64,000 bases of DNA from Liolophura sinensis (GCF_032854445.1 NC_088303.1:24033265-24097264); one strand, 5' to 3'. Shown: positions 42,201 to 52,054, numbered from the stretch's first letter. The notes: generated by a model from the letters alone, not told the origin. Numbers and translations are program-made.

Positions 42201-45200
42201 CACCCGTAATGCCCAAACAAACACTTGACAACAAGACTTCCCTGCTATACCTTAGTTACAGCATGTCTAGTAAAGAGTTACAGATATCGTCTTTCTAGTA
42301 TGTAATCGTCTTCCCAGGCGGGTATTCCCCCTCCTGCATGTAGAAAAATATCTACCTGAGGCCATTGCACTACATGATCTTTTCACCTGTTTTTCCTGGA
42401 ATTTCAATTTTTGATAATTGATTTACATTTCGTGTATGTGAATAGTTCTAGAGTAAGGCGTTAAACAACAATCAAGTAAATAAATTAATAAATCAATAAA
42501 TATATTAGCGAAGTAAAGAACGGTGGCGTCCAAACCATGGCAAAGGTAAAGAAAGCCTTAAAGAGGTCGGACTTGACCAGATATACATGGAGCTCGATCA
42601 GTTCATGTTCGACACAACCGACGGGGTTAAATGAATTTATCAATTCTTTTATTCGAAAAACTTATAACGGTTCAATATCTGTTAAAGTATTTTGTTTAAC
42701 AATGTCATCGGACAGACCAAGACCAAGGGTGCATTCACTAACACAACAGATTTAGTGCTTTTTTGTTTAAGCATGTCTTCGGACAGACCAAGACCAAGGG
42801 TACATTCATTAACAGATTTAGTGCTTTGTCAACATCGCCATTCACTGAACCTCGCCATTCACTGAAGTTCACCATAACCTATTACTGATAAATGGTACAG
42901 AAGCTTGGTCCCTCACCACAGCAGGCCCTATATGGTCCGATCTATGTATACTAGTTCAGGGACAGTGCTTTATCCAGTGCTTAGTTAGCAAGGTATCAAT
43001 TCATCATGAATATATCAAGGTTTATGCCATTACAACATTCGCTGTCAGAATGAAAGCGCTCTTCTGCGTAACTTCTGTATAAATTCACAGAGGTCGCGGG
43101 TTCGAATCAGACTGGCTCTTTACAGACGTCTAAAGTGAACGTGAAGTCTGCCACTATATATACATGGAGAATTCCATAAAGTTTTGAAAGCCGAGATGAA
43201 GTTCAGCATTGGGGATATGGCACAGACGAACAATTTACTCCTAGTAACCATTTTGTAGAAGCCCTCATGAACTTGGCGAATCGCTAGTGCTGAAAGAGTC
43301 GCGTGATATAACTGGCTGTCACGTCAAAAAAGCCCTCGATTGTCAGTGTTGTTTCTTATAGTGGATAGACAGATATTGATGCAATAAATTGGATTTTGCG
43401 ATTAGTTAATTGTTAACCTGATGCATTTTGAACCACACATTTTTGAGCAGGAAACTGACAACGACTGCCCGTGTCACAATGCGTAAATGTTGGACAGGAT
43501 ACTGCAGTAACTTGTTAGGGTGAACTATAAGAAAACCGCCTCGGGAGACTCATTGTTTGAAGAAAAATATTGTTACTTTGCATTATTTTTCCTTAGCAGT
43601 CAGATTTATTTCGAAAATATCTTCTCAAAATCTGAAAGACATCGCCCTGACAGAGCGAGAAACATCGGCCTTTTGAACACAGATTAGACCTGATACTCTT
43701 TGGTTGGGTATCACGGACTTTTGTTTCTATTTCTTCATTGTCACATGCTAAGCTTTTTGACGTCATTCTAGGTAGCTATAACATAGCAAAATGGCGTCAC
43801 CAAATGAGTGGCAAGGTAAGCGATTGTTTGCTATTCATTTCTGGAATACTACCTTATTAATTAATACAACTTTAATTCCTCACTTTATGCTCACTTTAAC
43901 GGTCTTATGTGACTGGGGCGGGTGTTTTGTCTCGTGTTTTCGGCATGATATTTCAGTGGCGACAGCACTTTTGCGTCATGGCTCTCCCTGCAGCAAGAAG
44001 ACACAGTAAATGTATGTATACCTGGTATATGCACACTCATCTAATGACTTGTGATCGTTATATGACTGAATAACTGTTAAGTACGACGTAAGTACGCAAG
44101 CATACATAGGTCTACATACATGTATACGTCAGTCTGCATGTATATAGTGAGCAGTTCAGAACGAAATCATCTAGGTACCAACATACATTAACCTTCAACG
44201 AAGTAGACCTATACATATTAAAGATTACCAAAATACCTTCTTTCGAGATTATTGCTTATTAGTAAAATCATCTGCATTAAGGTGCTACCACATAGCCTTG
44301 TTACATAATGACAGGTGAAATTGTGTTACATGTATATACTAGTTTCCTCTCAAATTTAAAGAATCTACAATATTATTTTACGAAAGAGCGTACAATTTCA
44401 TTCAACACCTGTTGATTAAACAAACTTACTAATGAATCTGAGAGTAAGATCAATGTCACCGTGATTGGTTGTGATTTGCTCCTCACAACCTTTACCAGTG
44501 CTGTGTGGCTTAATTGTGTTTACTATACGGTAAGCTGACTTTATAGATGAGCTCAGGTAAACCATCTATGACACAAAACATAGATCATAGCTATTTGAGG
44601 TTTACTATGGGTCAAACAATTTGGGACACATTGAAAGTGTATATACATAATGATCACTGTGTACAATAGCTTATAGGTAAAAAGACAAATCTTTTAATTA
44701 AGCCTTTTTATATTAAATTGCCAGAGCTATTCGGTAGAGGTTGAAGAACAGCAGTATTACAAAATCGAAACATAACCTGCAAGAATTAAGGATGAATAAA
44801 CGGATGTATTTACGAACTGAATATCGACCCACTGAAACCATGGAACAATGTCACACAGAAAGACAAAACGGAGACGCTAGTGGGATACTGTTTGGTCTAA
44901 ACTATACGTTCAGGGCAATACAGTTTCTTTTAATTAACTTCGTTTTGTGACATTTTACCCTGCGCGGTCTGTTTTTTTTTCTTTTAGAAGTTATTGTTTT
45001 CTAAATGTTAGCATTTTTTGAGAAACGCTAAAATTAAAGTTCTAGGTTTTTATTCAGGCTCACCTCAAATCTATCCCGTCGACAGCCTGGGGCGGATTTA
45101 GTCGAACCATTCCTGTGACGAAATTCCAACCGCATCCGATGGAAGCTGTTCCTTACGGCATCAGGCACTAGACGTTCGGGTTTTGCAAGAATTCCCGGTT

Positions 45201-46164
45201 GACCAGAAGGAGTCACGTGGTTATCAGTGTAATGTTCAGTCAGTTGCTTGGAATCTGTTCTGCTTTTCAAATCTAAGTATCTACTTGTATCTTCTTCAAT
45301 ATTTGGTCCACCTGTGGTCAAGAAACTTTGGAGAATTGCGGTTCTTTTCAGTTCTAAAGTATCGTCTTGGGTCTTGGGTACATCGTTGAGAACGATTTGA
45401 AGATGATCTCTGTTTCGTATCATCCACGTCGTTACGTTAGCTAAGGATTTTGCCGAAAGCCAAAGTTCTTCGTCCAGCGAATCTACTTCCTCGCTGTTGT
45501 CTTGATCTGTATCGGAATCTTGAAGAGTTTCCTGCAATTGGAGCCTGCCTGTATCATCTGTCCGTTGTTCACTACCAGAGTTACCGTCCCTGTCCAAGCT
45601 GTCAGACGCCTCTTGGAGTCTATCTCGTAGCAAGGCTTCTCTGACATAGGCCGGTTCGTCTAGGTAGCCTGATTTCCTCTCACTGGCAGTTTCAGAGTTG
45701 ACAACCGGGACGGACTCGTCATACAGATCTACCGAGTCACCTTCCCGGCCCCCGCGGCCACCTCGTTTCATTGACGGATTGCAAGATTGGCTCAATGATC
45801 TACGACAAAGGCGGCCATATTTACTATTTGGCTTGTAATTGTTGTTGGCGGATGGCCCTTTGCGATTCTTCAGAAAACCACTGTCTGGAACGAGATCTTT
45901 TCGCTGAGAACGGCTCGTATTCTCCGTGTACCGGATAACAATATTGTTGTCTGGTGGTCCATTATTACCTGAAATTTTATCCTTTGATACACCAGTCTTT
46001 TGGCTCTGCCGAAATTCCCTTGATGACCAGATCGCAGAGGAGTGGTCGGTGTCTTTCAAGAGCTCTTCCCACAGCGAGTCCTCAAATGCCGACCTTGATG
46101 AGCTAAGGGACACCTGTTGGGGGTCCGCTGACCAATCCCTGTCATTTACCGTCCACTTGGCCAT
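19963..46164 (-). CDS. Large three-PH-domain, coiled-coil adaptor protein (nine-exon gene model)
   Basis: Joining 46164-45064, 30271-28106, 23880-23705, 23266-23113, 22710-22557, 22202-22000, 21599-21477, 20921-20253 and 20022-19963 gives 4806 nt, 1601 codons plus stop, with every GT-AG junction in phase. Residues 1-367 are polar and probably disordered, with one helical stretch at about 260-300. PH-like domain 1 lies at about 446-550, PH2 at about 791-896 and PH3 at about 1131-1225, each ending in the conserved tryptophan helix. Coiled-coil heptads follow at about 1290-1370, then a serine/proline-rich basic tail. PH domains bind phosphoinositides or protein partners, so a peripheral membrane or cytoskeletal scaffold is likely. 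The AFAP1 group also combines PH domains with coiled coils, but I cannot confirm membership. Exons could be missing in the 14.8-kb first intron. Confidence 0.8.
20253..20921 (-). CDS. PH-domain gene, exon 8
   Basis: Acceptor TTCTTACAG|GTT and donor GACATAGAG|GTAATT; 669 nt, 223 codons, phase 0. It encodes a coiled coil (QVKELTSRLQVIDQDL), then a basic, serine/proline-rich region with several S-P sites and a KGWFRRKRNGK cluster. Confidence 0.9.
20947..21207 (-). mobile_element. Full-length SINE (major family) with 9-bp TSD
   Basis: atggccaca flanks the insert at 20947-20955 and 21199-21207. The insert has both head and body blocks, with a short internal deletion relative to other copies. It lies in the intron between exons 7 and 8 of the PH-domain gene, 25 bp upstream of the exon 8 acceptor. 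Confidence 0.9.
21477..21599 (-). CDS. PH-domain gene, exon 7 (coiled coil)
   Basis: Acceptor CATGACAG|CGA and donor TTGAAG|GTGTGT; 123 nt, 41 codons, phase 0. Its second half is heptad-like (VQEEQLVQEITSLRQRRLS). Confidence 0.86.
22000..22202 (-). CDS. PH-domain gene, exon 6
   Basis: Acceptor TTTGCAG|AT and donor AGAAAG|GTGAGC; 203 nt, returning the frame to phase 0. An acidic segment is followed by the first coiled coil (HLLQQVLKLKHDLEQKQSE). Confidence 0.87.
22557..22710 (-). CDS. PH-domain gene, exon 5 (end of PH3)
   Basis: Acceptor TTCCGTAG|CGA and donor TCAG|GTAAGA; 154 nt, ends in phase 1. FLAADSESAMAEWSMNI is the C-terminal PH helix with the invariant tryptophan. A proline-rich linker follows. 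Confidence 0.88.
22802..22952 (-). mobile_element. 5'-truncated SINE with perfect 13-bp TSD
   Basis: tggacaagatgta flanks the insertion at 22802-22814 and 22940-22952. The insert (22815-22939) carries the tail and 3' body of the major family, with no tRNA head. It lies in the intron between exons 4 and 5 of the PH-domain gene, opposite in polarity to the plus strand and so in the same sense as the gene. Confidence 0.9.
23113..23266 (-). CDS. PH-domain gene, exon 4 (middle of PH3)
   Basis: Acceptor TATTTCAG|A and donor CACAAG|GTAACT; 154 nt. It encodes the YWYCLKSGWLYCYL strand pair and later beta strands of PH3. Confidence 0.88.
23705..23880 (-). CDS. PH-domain gene, exon 3 (start of PH3)
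   Basis: Acceptor TTTCCAG|AAG and donor GTCAA|GTAAGT; 176 nt, ends in phase 2. It encodes a basic linker and the first strand of PH3 (CGYLERRHQDGAWVK). The last lysine codon is completed by the next exon. Confidence 0.88.
23881..28105 (-). other. Intron 2 of PH-domain gene
   Basis: 4.2 kb, AT-rich, with many ACATGTA-type palindromes (a cluster at 25340-25380) and a TA dinucleotide run at 27160-27210. No additional exon is supported. Confidence 0.65.
27160..27210. repeat. TA microsatellite
   Basis: About 25 AT repeats, in intron 2 of the PH-domain gene. Confidence 0.97.
28106..30271 (-). CDS. PH-domain gene, exon 2 (PH1 and PH2)
   Basis: An unusually long internal exon, 722 codons, phase 0 at both ends (TTTTCAG|GAT start, GTG|GTGAGT end). 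PH1 begins at LGWLYHQ and ends at MKWVNALKM. PH2 begins near VEVKMSGFM and ends at LARWIQVLQM. The 240-residue linker and the C-terminal part are serine-rich and likely phosphorylated (several RRxS-type sites). A basic stretch, RKHAQKIKKTFSDRRKKW, lies close to the C-terminal end. Confidence 0.93.
31933..32231 (-). mobile_element. SINE (second family), 5'-truncated
   Basis: The body 31947-32217 shares most of its length with 41328-41665, including ggacggatttccaccgctct, the gctgcttcactg block and gaacgccaagcgagga. It ends in a CACT-type tail (gagtgagtgattgagtg on the plus strand). The flanks aaagggatttttgg (31933-31946) and aaaggaatttttgg (32218-32231) are a near-perfect TSD. Confidence 0.85.
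33907..34207 (+). mobile_element. Full-length tRNA-derived SINE with 16-bp perfect TSD
   Basis: aaaatcaaattctttg flanks the insert at 33907-33922 and 34192-34207. The head has an A-box TGGCTCAGTCGG and, about 55 bp on, a B-box GAGTTCAAGTCC. A central body holds the ctgcggatggtcgtgggttt and ggctctgcccggtttccacc blocks. The 3' end reads cttgagtacggcgtaaaaca, then ccaatc and a poly-A run of about 25. It is the best-preserved copy here and serves as the reference for the major family. Confidence 0.95.
38125..38148. repeat. TA microsatellite
   Basis: About twelve AT repeats within intron 1 of the PH-domain gene. Confidence 0.95.
38218..38400. other. GC-rich patch in an AT-rich intron
   Basis: Clearly more GC-rich than its surroundings, with open frames on both strands (about 38202-38402 plus, 38218-38502 minus). 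No protein family is recognisable. It could be an alternative promoter or first exon of the PH-domain gene, or an unrelated insertion. Confidence 0.4.
39890..40275. repeat. Dimeric minisatellite, alternating about 55- and 43-bp units
   Basis: The core agagatgcgtctgcggaaaa, then tcgaccagacag, recurs near 39920, 39997, 40039, 40092, 40137, 40193 and 40237. Spacing alternates longer and shorter, so the true repeat is a dimer of about 99 bp. All three minus-strand frames stay open across it, a consequence of low stop content rather than a gene. Confidence 0.82.
40276..41317. other. Intronic sequence, no gene seen
   Basis: A moderately GC-rich stretch lies at about 40790-40910. A purine-rich gacagacag tract is at about 41170-41215. 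No exon could be supported. Confidence 0.5.
41318..41675 (+). mobile_element. SINE (second family) with 10-bp TSD
   Basis: aatccgtacc flanks the body at 41318-41327 and 41666-41675. The body starts inside a tRNA-like head (agttggtagagcgtccgctt), has the B-box-like gatcaatcctggg, and continues through the same body as 31947-32217. It ends in a (CACT)n tail. The start within the A-box region means it is slightly 5'-truncated. Confidence 0.9.
42429..42505 (+). mobile_element. SINE 3'-end fragment
   Basis: gaatagttctagagtaaggc, then gttaaacaacaatcaag and an (aaat)n-like tail, matching the 3' end of the major family. Only the tail end survives. Confidence 0.65.
42690..42827. repeat. 71-bp tandem duplication
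   Basis: Two adjacent copies share cggacagaccaagaccaagg, offset by 71 bp (42710 and 42781), and agatttagtgctt. They differ by a few substitutions and a short deletion. Confidence 0.85.
43758..43765. promoter_or_regulatory. CRE-like palindrome TGACGTCA
   Basis: A perfect cAMP-response-element palindrome 25 bp before the ATG at 43791. Functional only if that ATG is a real first exon. Confidence 0.35.
43791..43815 (+). CDS. Possible first coding exon of an unseen plus-strand gene
   Basis: gcaaaATGGCG is a good start context. It encodes eight residues, MASPNEWQ, followed by CAAG|GTAAGC, a strong donor (phase 1). A TGACGTCA palindrome lies just upstream. No downstream exon was identified, and the site lies inside an intron of the minus-strand PH gene, so this could be chance. 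Confidence 0.25.
45064..46164 (-). CDS. PH-domain gene, coding exon 1
   Basis: ATG at 46164 in a good context (acaaaATGG). The donor is GAG|GTGAGC after 367 codons, phase 0. The sequence is rich in S, D, R and N with acidic runs and no signal peptide. A TTTTGTAG at about 46233-46240 on the minus strand could be the acceptor of a 5' UTR exon. Linkage to the exon at 30271 rests on phase compatibility, shared strand and absence of another partner, so this join is the weakest part of the model. Confidence 0.75.
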
Positions 46165-48000
46165 TTTGTCGCTTGAATTAACGAATCCTCAATACTACCT
46201 CTGATTGTGCCATGAAACAGCGATAACCAGCCCTACAAAAATACAGATCCGCACCTACGCCATTCTTAGTTTACAGGTATCCTGGCGAGCCGAGCGCTGA
46301 TTGTTTAGTACAATTCATTAAACATGTTAATCACACTCAGTTAAATGAAATTTGCTCCCTAGGGGCCCTGACTTGTGGAATCTTTACAGCGTGTTTCTGT
46401 GGACTGGGCCTCGGACATAAAGCATACTCGCCGCTCACCTGTAAGTAAAACCAGAACGAAACCTCTTATATACCTGTCATAACAATCTTTTTATACACAT
46501 AAAAATAGTCACAAAAGCAATAATGGGTTTTTTTTTTGTAGAAAGGGACAAATTGCCCATTAATCTTATTTCTGACAGTGGATGAAGTCATAATCTCAAG
46601 CTATATAAAGGTGTCCTGTGTCTCTCTGTGATAATAAATGTTATTAAGATGATATAAGCTTACGTCTAAAACATCCAAAGTATGACATGGAAATAGCTGG
46701 TGTTAAAATAACTAGCTGCGTGTCAATTGAAAGAAATGGTATGAAAAGTCACCGGTAAGGTGTTATTGTTTTTAACGTATACACGTACAAACTTATCACT
46801 CTAGACAAATAACCGAGGTGTGTGTGAGGGGAGGGTTGGGGCGTTACTCCATATAATCTGCTTAATATTTCGCCATGACACGGTCGTTTTGTCCTTATAG
46901 TTACATGCCTAACAGAGTGATTAGCTTATGTTAAGCGAGCACCTGTGACCCATGGCATAACGAGAGCAATGACGCGGAAGACGAACACGGATTACTTCTC
47001 AGAGGTAAATACTTTAGAGTAATTAACCTTGGTGTAAAACATGAATACTAGTCCAAAAATACGAGACACCTAATTCATAACCTTAACAAAGACTATGTTC
47101 AAATATTGTTCCTGGTTAATTAGAGCTTTCATATATTAGGACAGGTGACCAGTATCACAGGTTTGATGTATTGGCCAGTAATAGGTGATTATGAACAAGA
47201 TTTTTGTAGATATAAAATAAAACTTTATTTTCCGGGGTTTTTAGAAAATGATTCGTTTATTTTTTTTGATTGTTGCTTAACGTCATTTTAAGTTATAAAA
47301 TGGCCAGTTTTATGGGTGGAGGAAACCGGAGTGCCCGGGGCAGACCATAAAATCCGATATGTGACGTTCATATACGCACGGTATGTGATAGAAGACAATA
47401 GCTCAAAGCTGGGAATGCATTATATCTACCGCCCCATGTGCCTTAAGTATTGAAAGATAAGCATCTGATCATCTCTGTTTTATAAAATGACAAGGAGGTA
47501 CTTTACCATCTATAATAGCTTTTCACCCCAAAAATCATTTCATTTAAAAATTGGTCATAATTCCAGAAAAAATACAATTTATACAGAGCAAAAGAAGGTA
47601 TGATGGTTACATTTTACAAGACGTATGACATGCAATGCTAGACTTCCGATGAAAGAATCATTCAGCAGTATGCATGTTAACGAGCAGTTGTCAGAAATAG
47701 ACGGTGGTGGGTAAATGATTACGTCTAGTTGAAATTATTTTGTCAACAACTATTAACATACAAAAGTTGACCCATAAATGATAAATAAAAGCAACTGTTG
47801 ATATTGATACTGTATGCACTTTAAATGTTAATAGTAGATATTTGGCACTTGAATACTATTGGAACTGAATACCGAGTGCTATTTGGCACTGAATCTATGC
47901 ATCGAAACAGACATTCGTATACCAACCATCAACCAATAAGGATGTTCCAGGTCAATAATCGCAAGTTCAATTACAAAAAACGACGTCTAACCCAAACCAC
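46165..48000. other. Upstream region of PH-domain gene, otherwise empty
   Basis: Probable 5' UTR and promoter of the minus-strand gene lie in the first few hundred bases; no TATA box or CpG-rich core is evident. A SINE fragment is at 47257-47363. Confidence 0.45.
47257..47363 (-). mobile_element. SINE fragment, divergent subfamily
   Basis: The plus strand reads tttttttgattgttgcttaa, then cgtcatttt, and later gggtggaggaaaccggagtg, then cccgggg. It resembles the 3' half of the major family but differs in the gagtgcccgggg block. 5'-truncated. Confidence 0.65.
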
Positions 48001-48001
48001 C

Positions 48002-48244
48002 AAAGAGCTATTTATTTGTTTGATTGGTGTTTTACGCCGCACTGAAGAATATCTCACTTATACAACGGCGGCCAATATTATAATGGAAGGAAACCAAGCG
48101 GTTCTCCGGGGAAACCCGTGATCATCTTCAGGTTGCTGTCAAACCTTCCCACGTACGGCAGCCAGGATGGAGATGGACTTGAACTCACAGCGACAGGTGG
48201 GAGCCTCCTGGGTCATTTTGCCATGCTGGCTCCATTAAAGAACT
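48002..48244 (-). mobile_element. SINE (major family), diverged
   Basis: tgattggtgttttacgccgc, then the body and cacagcgaca block; the head end has decayed. Imperfect flanks aaagagct (48002-48009) and aaagaact (48237-48244). Confidence 0.85.
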
Positions 48245-48340
48245 AAGAAAGCATGTAAAATAAGACGGAATCCTTGCAAAGAGAAGCAGTCAGCAGTTTT
48301 CAATGACGCAAGATACGTTCTAGGCGACTAAGTGAAACGA

Positions 48341-48465
48341 GTATTCAAATCGTGTACCATGCTAGAATATCGGTTGTCGATAACAAAATATGTATCTCAG
48401 TTGCGCTTTGATTGCAACTGTTCATATATCCAACAGGGCAATCTGATTCAACACGATGAATATAC
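48341..48465 (+). repeat. Unnamed dispersed repeat, copy A
   Basis: Begins gtattcaaatcgtgtaccat and ends ttcaacacgatgaat. Matched by 50078-50205 at roughly 75-80 percent identity by eye. No coding potential. Confidence 0.75.
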
Positions 48466-50077
48466 CGCCCCTGGCATGTGACAGTAGTGACAATTATAGG
48501 ACAGTAGCTGACTGTGAATATATGAATGATAGTCGACAGTTAAAAGGGTGATAGTTGACAGTTAAAAGGCTGATAATTGGCAGTTAAAAGGCTGATAATT
48601 GAGAGTTACATCACGGATAAGAGATACCTGACAATACCAGCTGACAAATAATACCGAATGCAAGTTTAAGCTGATATACTGGATGTATACCCAGCAACAA
48701 AAGACCAACAATATTATTTAGTAGATTGTTATGCCAAGAATACTTTATTACCGGTAGTCATTTGGCCAAGCACGAAAAATGTTCATTTTTGACCGCAGTT
48801 TCTGAATATGGATATTGTTGCTAAAAGATACCTGAGATTGATAGTTAAAAACTGGCTATATTAGTTCAGATATTAAGATGATAAAAGATGCTCAGCTTTA
48901 GAAGACCGATAATATCTGAGAGAAAATTACAAAAGGTATTAACTCGTAATTTGTTTTATGACAAAAATTCACGGACACAAACTACTGGGAAAATGGATAA
49001 TGGTAAATGGTACTGCAAATGGAGAGTGGAATCTGAAAACTGTCGATGACGACTTAAGGCGAAAGTGTTAACCAATATGTATTATAGCCTACCTGGTTTG
49101 TAAGGCCGCACATCTTAGCTGAGACTTGTCAACATATGTGTGACTATACGTCACTTAACATGCCGCGTACAACATTTTTAGTTTAATTATGAAACAAATT
49201 GCATACGCTCCATATCAATTTGAAATTAAAATTTTAATTGATCGTTGAGTTAAACATCGATCGATATGATGTTCAAGAGACACTAATCAACTAGTCTGTA
49301 AATTTGATCACGATGTCAAAATGCATTTATGTGATATCATCATTCATCTTGTGACTATCGTAAATCTATTTGGCAGGTGTTATATCATCCCCAGGGCGTG
49401 GGTATTGGACGCTTGTCTATCCAAACACAATTGCTGGCTTCCCTTGCCCGTCAAATAACTATATAAATAAATTATATATTATAGAGACAAAGGTGTAACC
49501 ATAATTTCATTCTAGTGTTCAGTTATAAATCGCGCAGCTGTACGTCGTATATGGGCCCAGATTTTAGGACGTGAACACGTATACGAAGAAAATCGATATG
49601 AATATGCAAGGTAGTTGTCTGGAGCCAATGGGTTTGAACACTCCACAGACCTCTGCTCTCCCAGATTTGAAGACATAAGGACAAAAACCCGAGAGCAGAG
49701 TGCTATTATATTGCCATATTTTTTATATCTATGCACCAAAACAGATATTCATAGACAAGAGACATTAAATTGTCTTAACTTTTAGCGCTACAGCGTCTCC
49801 TTGTTGTAGCTATATCCTGTTTTGTCTGTTATTATACAAACAGTGCTACCTCACTAAGTCTAGGCATCATAATGAACATTCGTATATCAGCGGTCAAAAA
49901 AAATGGAAGTTCCTGGGCAATATGAACAGGGCAAATTTTCAAATCAACGTTTAACAGAAATCACTAAAGAACTAGGTGTATAAAGGATGAGTTTATGATG
50001 AATTGTTGCGTTTCAGGCCACAATTTTTAATGATGATGGAGAGTTGCAAAACATTTCTGGGTGAGAGAACTATATCA
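48466..50077. other. Intergenic, no gene seen
   Basis: A short imperfect 22-24-bp repeat (ggcagttaaaaggctgataa, then tt) is at about 48535-48610. The rest is AT-rich without supported features. Confidence 0.5.
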
Positions 50078-50205
50078 GTATCCAAATCGTTTACCATGCT
50101 AGTTTATAGGCTGTTGATAATAAAAAAAGATGTATTTCAGTTGTGCTTTATTTGCAACTGATCATGTATCCAACGTGGTAACCAAATTCAACACGATGAA
50201 GGTAC
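50078..50205 (+). repeat. Unnamed dispersed repeat, copy B
   Basis: Begins gtatccaaatcgtttaccat and ends ttcaacacgatgaagg; the counterpart of 48341-48465, 1.7 kb away, same orientation. Confidence 0.75.
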
Positions 50206-51640
50206 AGTCTCATGTTAAGCGGAATTAGGCCCAGGTATGAACTACCCACCAAGGTGTGAGAGAGTAAGACAAAAATCCTGGCTATAAAATATGTATCAGT
50301 AGGTATTGCACTGCTGGTCATTTCTTAATATGACCAGTAGTGCAAATCCGAAACGTTTTGCTTTCACCCGTTCTCGCCAGTCTCTGTTGTCATCTTTGCA
50401 GGAGGGAGTGTATTGTCAGTGAGCGATCTGGCACGACATAATACAGCGGCACGACTTCTACCCACTAAACGACAGCCCCCACAGTTCAAACTTTACACTG
50501 TAACGAATACTTATACATTCTAATTTTTGTGATCTTGTATAACATTTTCTAGTCGCTAATATATATGTCAGAAATCTGGATGCTTTGTGATTGATGTGAG
50601 TTGTATTCACAAACACACCACTAGATGAAAGTCCTGACGATCACTGAAGCTGAAATGCTACATGACCCCATGATGATGTAGGCCGATTACCCACCAGGTG
50701 TTAACAGGTTAATAACCTCTCTTCCAAGGAAAACATTTATCAAGACCCTATGCAAACCCCGCACACTCGTACGTGCATCTCTAGACTGTAAATAAGCAGC
50801 CTTTCGAAAAGATTAGACTGTAGTTTATAACTGTGCAGAGTGCCATACACTGCTGCTAACTGAAAAAAAAACGCGAAGAAAATCAAATCTTTCCACTACA
50901 GGGGAGACTAAAGGCACAAAACGACACCAACTCAACCCAACTTTACATGGTACAATGATTTTACACGCGTCCCTACAAAAAAAGCGATAAATAAACATAA
51001 TTATTGTCAAGATTCATTCTACCATTATCAATAGTATTATGTTTCAATACTTTGTCCATGTCTCCATTGAACAAAGTTTTATTATCTTTGACTAATATGT
51101 AATTTTCTGTAAGAAGATATGTTATTATTCTCCAATAAAATGTTTAAAAGGTTACATTAACAATTGGGGAAGAATGTCTTGTTGTCCGGCACACAACCAT
51201 GCGTTATAATTTCCCCGCGTTATTTGGCGTGATTTTAGATCAGATACTTGTAACACCAGAGTTCGAGCCTGTAACCCCTTGTTAAAGTTCAAAGCAACAC
51301 GTGCTCAGTGAAGCGGGAAAGGGGTCGTAAGTATGAAAGGTGGATGGATAGATCAATTGCGCAAGAAATATAAAATAGCAGTGTTCTTCATAACCAGTGC
51401 CAAAGTGTGTATTTTCCCAGAACCAACGGATGCTCGCCACTCGACCGATAAAGACAAAATATATCTTGAAACATGGAGTTGGGATAAAGTGAAAAACGTT
51501 TTATGTTGAACATTACTTTGGAAATTGGTCTAACGATTCTTCACCACGATTGTTCATCTTGGTTAATGGCTGATATACGAATATTCACTATGATGCCTAG
51601 GCTTAGCGAGGTAACACTGTTTATATAATGACCGACAAGG
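50206..51640. other. Intergenic, no gene seen
   Basis: AT-rich sequence with no supported exon, RNA gene or repeat. Confidence 0.5.
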
Positions 51641-51765
51641 TTTATTTTTTTTATTTGATTAATGTTTTACGCCTATACGTCGGCGACCACCATTATGGTG
51701 GGAGGAAACTGGGCAGAGCCTGGGGGAAAGACACGACCATCCGCAGATTTCTAGCAGAAATTAGA
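51641..51765 (-). mobile_element. SINE (major family), 5'-truncated
   Basis: The plus strand reads ttatttgattaatgttttac, then gcc, ccattatggtgggaggaaac, tgggcagagcctggggg and ccatccgcag. The head is missing. Confidence 0.82.
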
Positions 51766-52054
51766 CCGTTCTTGTCAAAGTTACACATTGGTTTAGGTTT
51801 TAAGTTTTTAATTCATTAACGAAAAACTTTAATCATTTTTAAGCCTACATTTAAACCAGCTATCGTCTATTCCTTTTTAAATACTGAAAGTCTTTATTTG
51901 TCTAGCGTATTAAAAATGACTTTGTCCCATGTTTATGTCCATACTATTTTGACACATCTAATGTCCCTGGTGCGCCAAAGCATCAATGACCAGAAAGAGC
52001 AAGTGTTTCTTTTCCCTTCTTCCATCTAAAGCACTACACAGCACAAATAGTAAA

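Larger units (their letters stand above)
30272..45063 (-). other. Intron 1 of PH-domain gene (about 14.8 kb)
   Basis: GTGAGC donor and TATTTTCAG acceptor. It holds SINEs at 31933-32231, 33907-34207, 41318-41675 and 42429-42505, a TA run at 38125-38148, a GC-rich patch at 38218-38400, a dimeric minisatellite at 39890-40275 and a 71-bp tandem duplication at 42690-42827. A possible plus-strand first exon at 43791-43815 also lies within it. No further PH-gene exon was recognised. Confidence 0.65.

Noticed and set aside
43080-43135. tRNA gene on the plus strand
   Set aside because: A gggttcgaatcag B-box is present but the acceptor stem and anticodon arm do not pair; probable SINE remnant.
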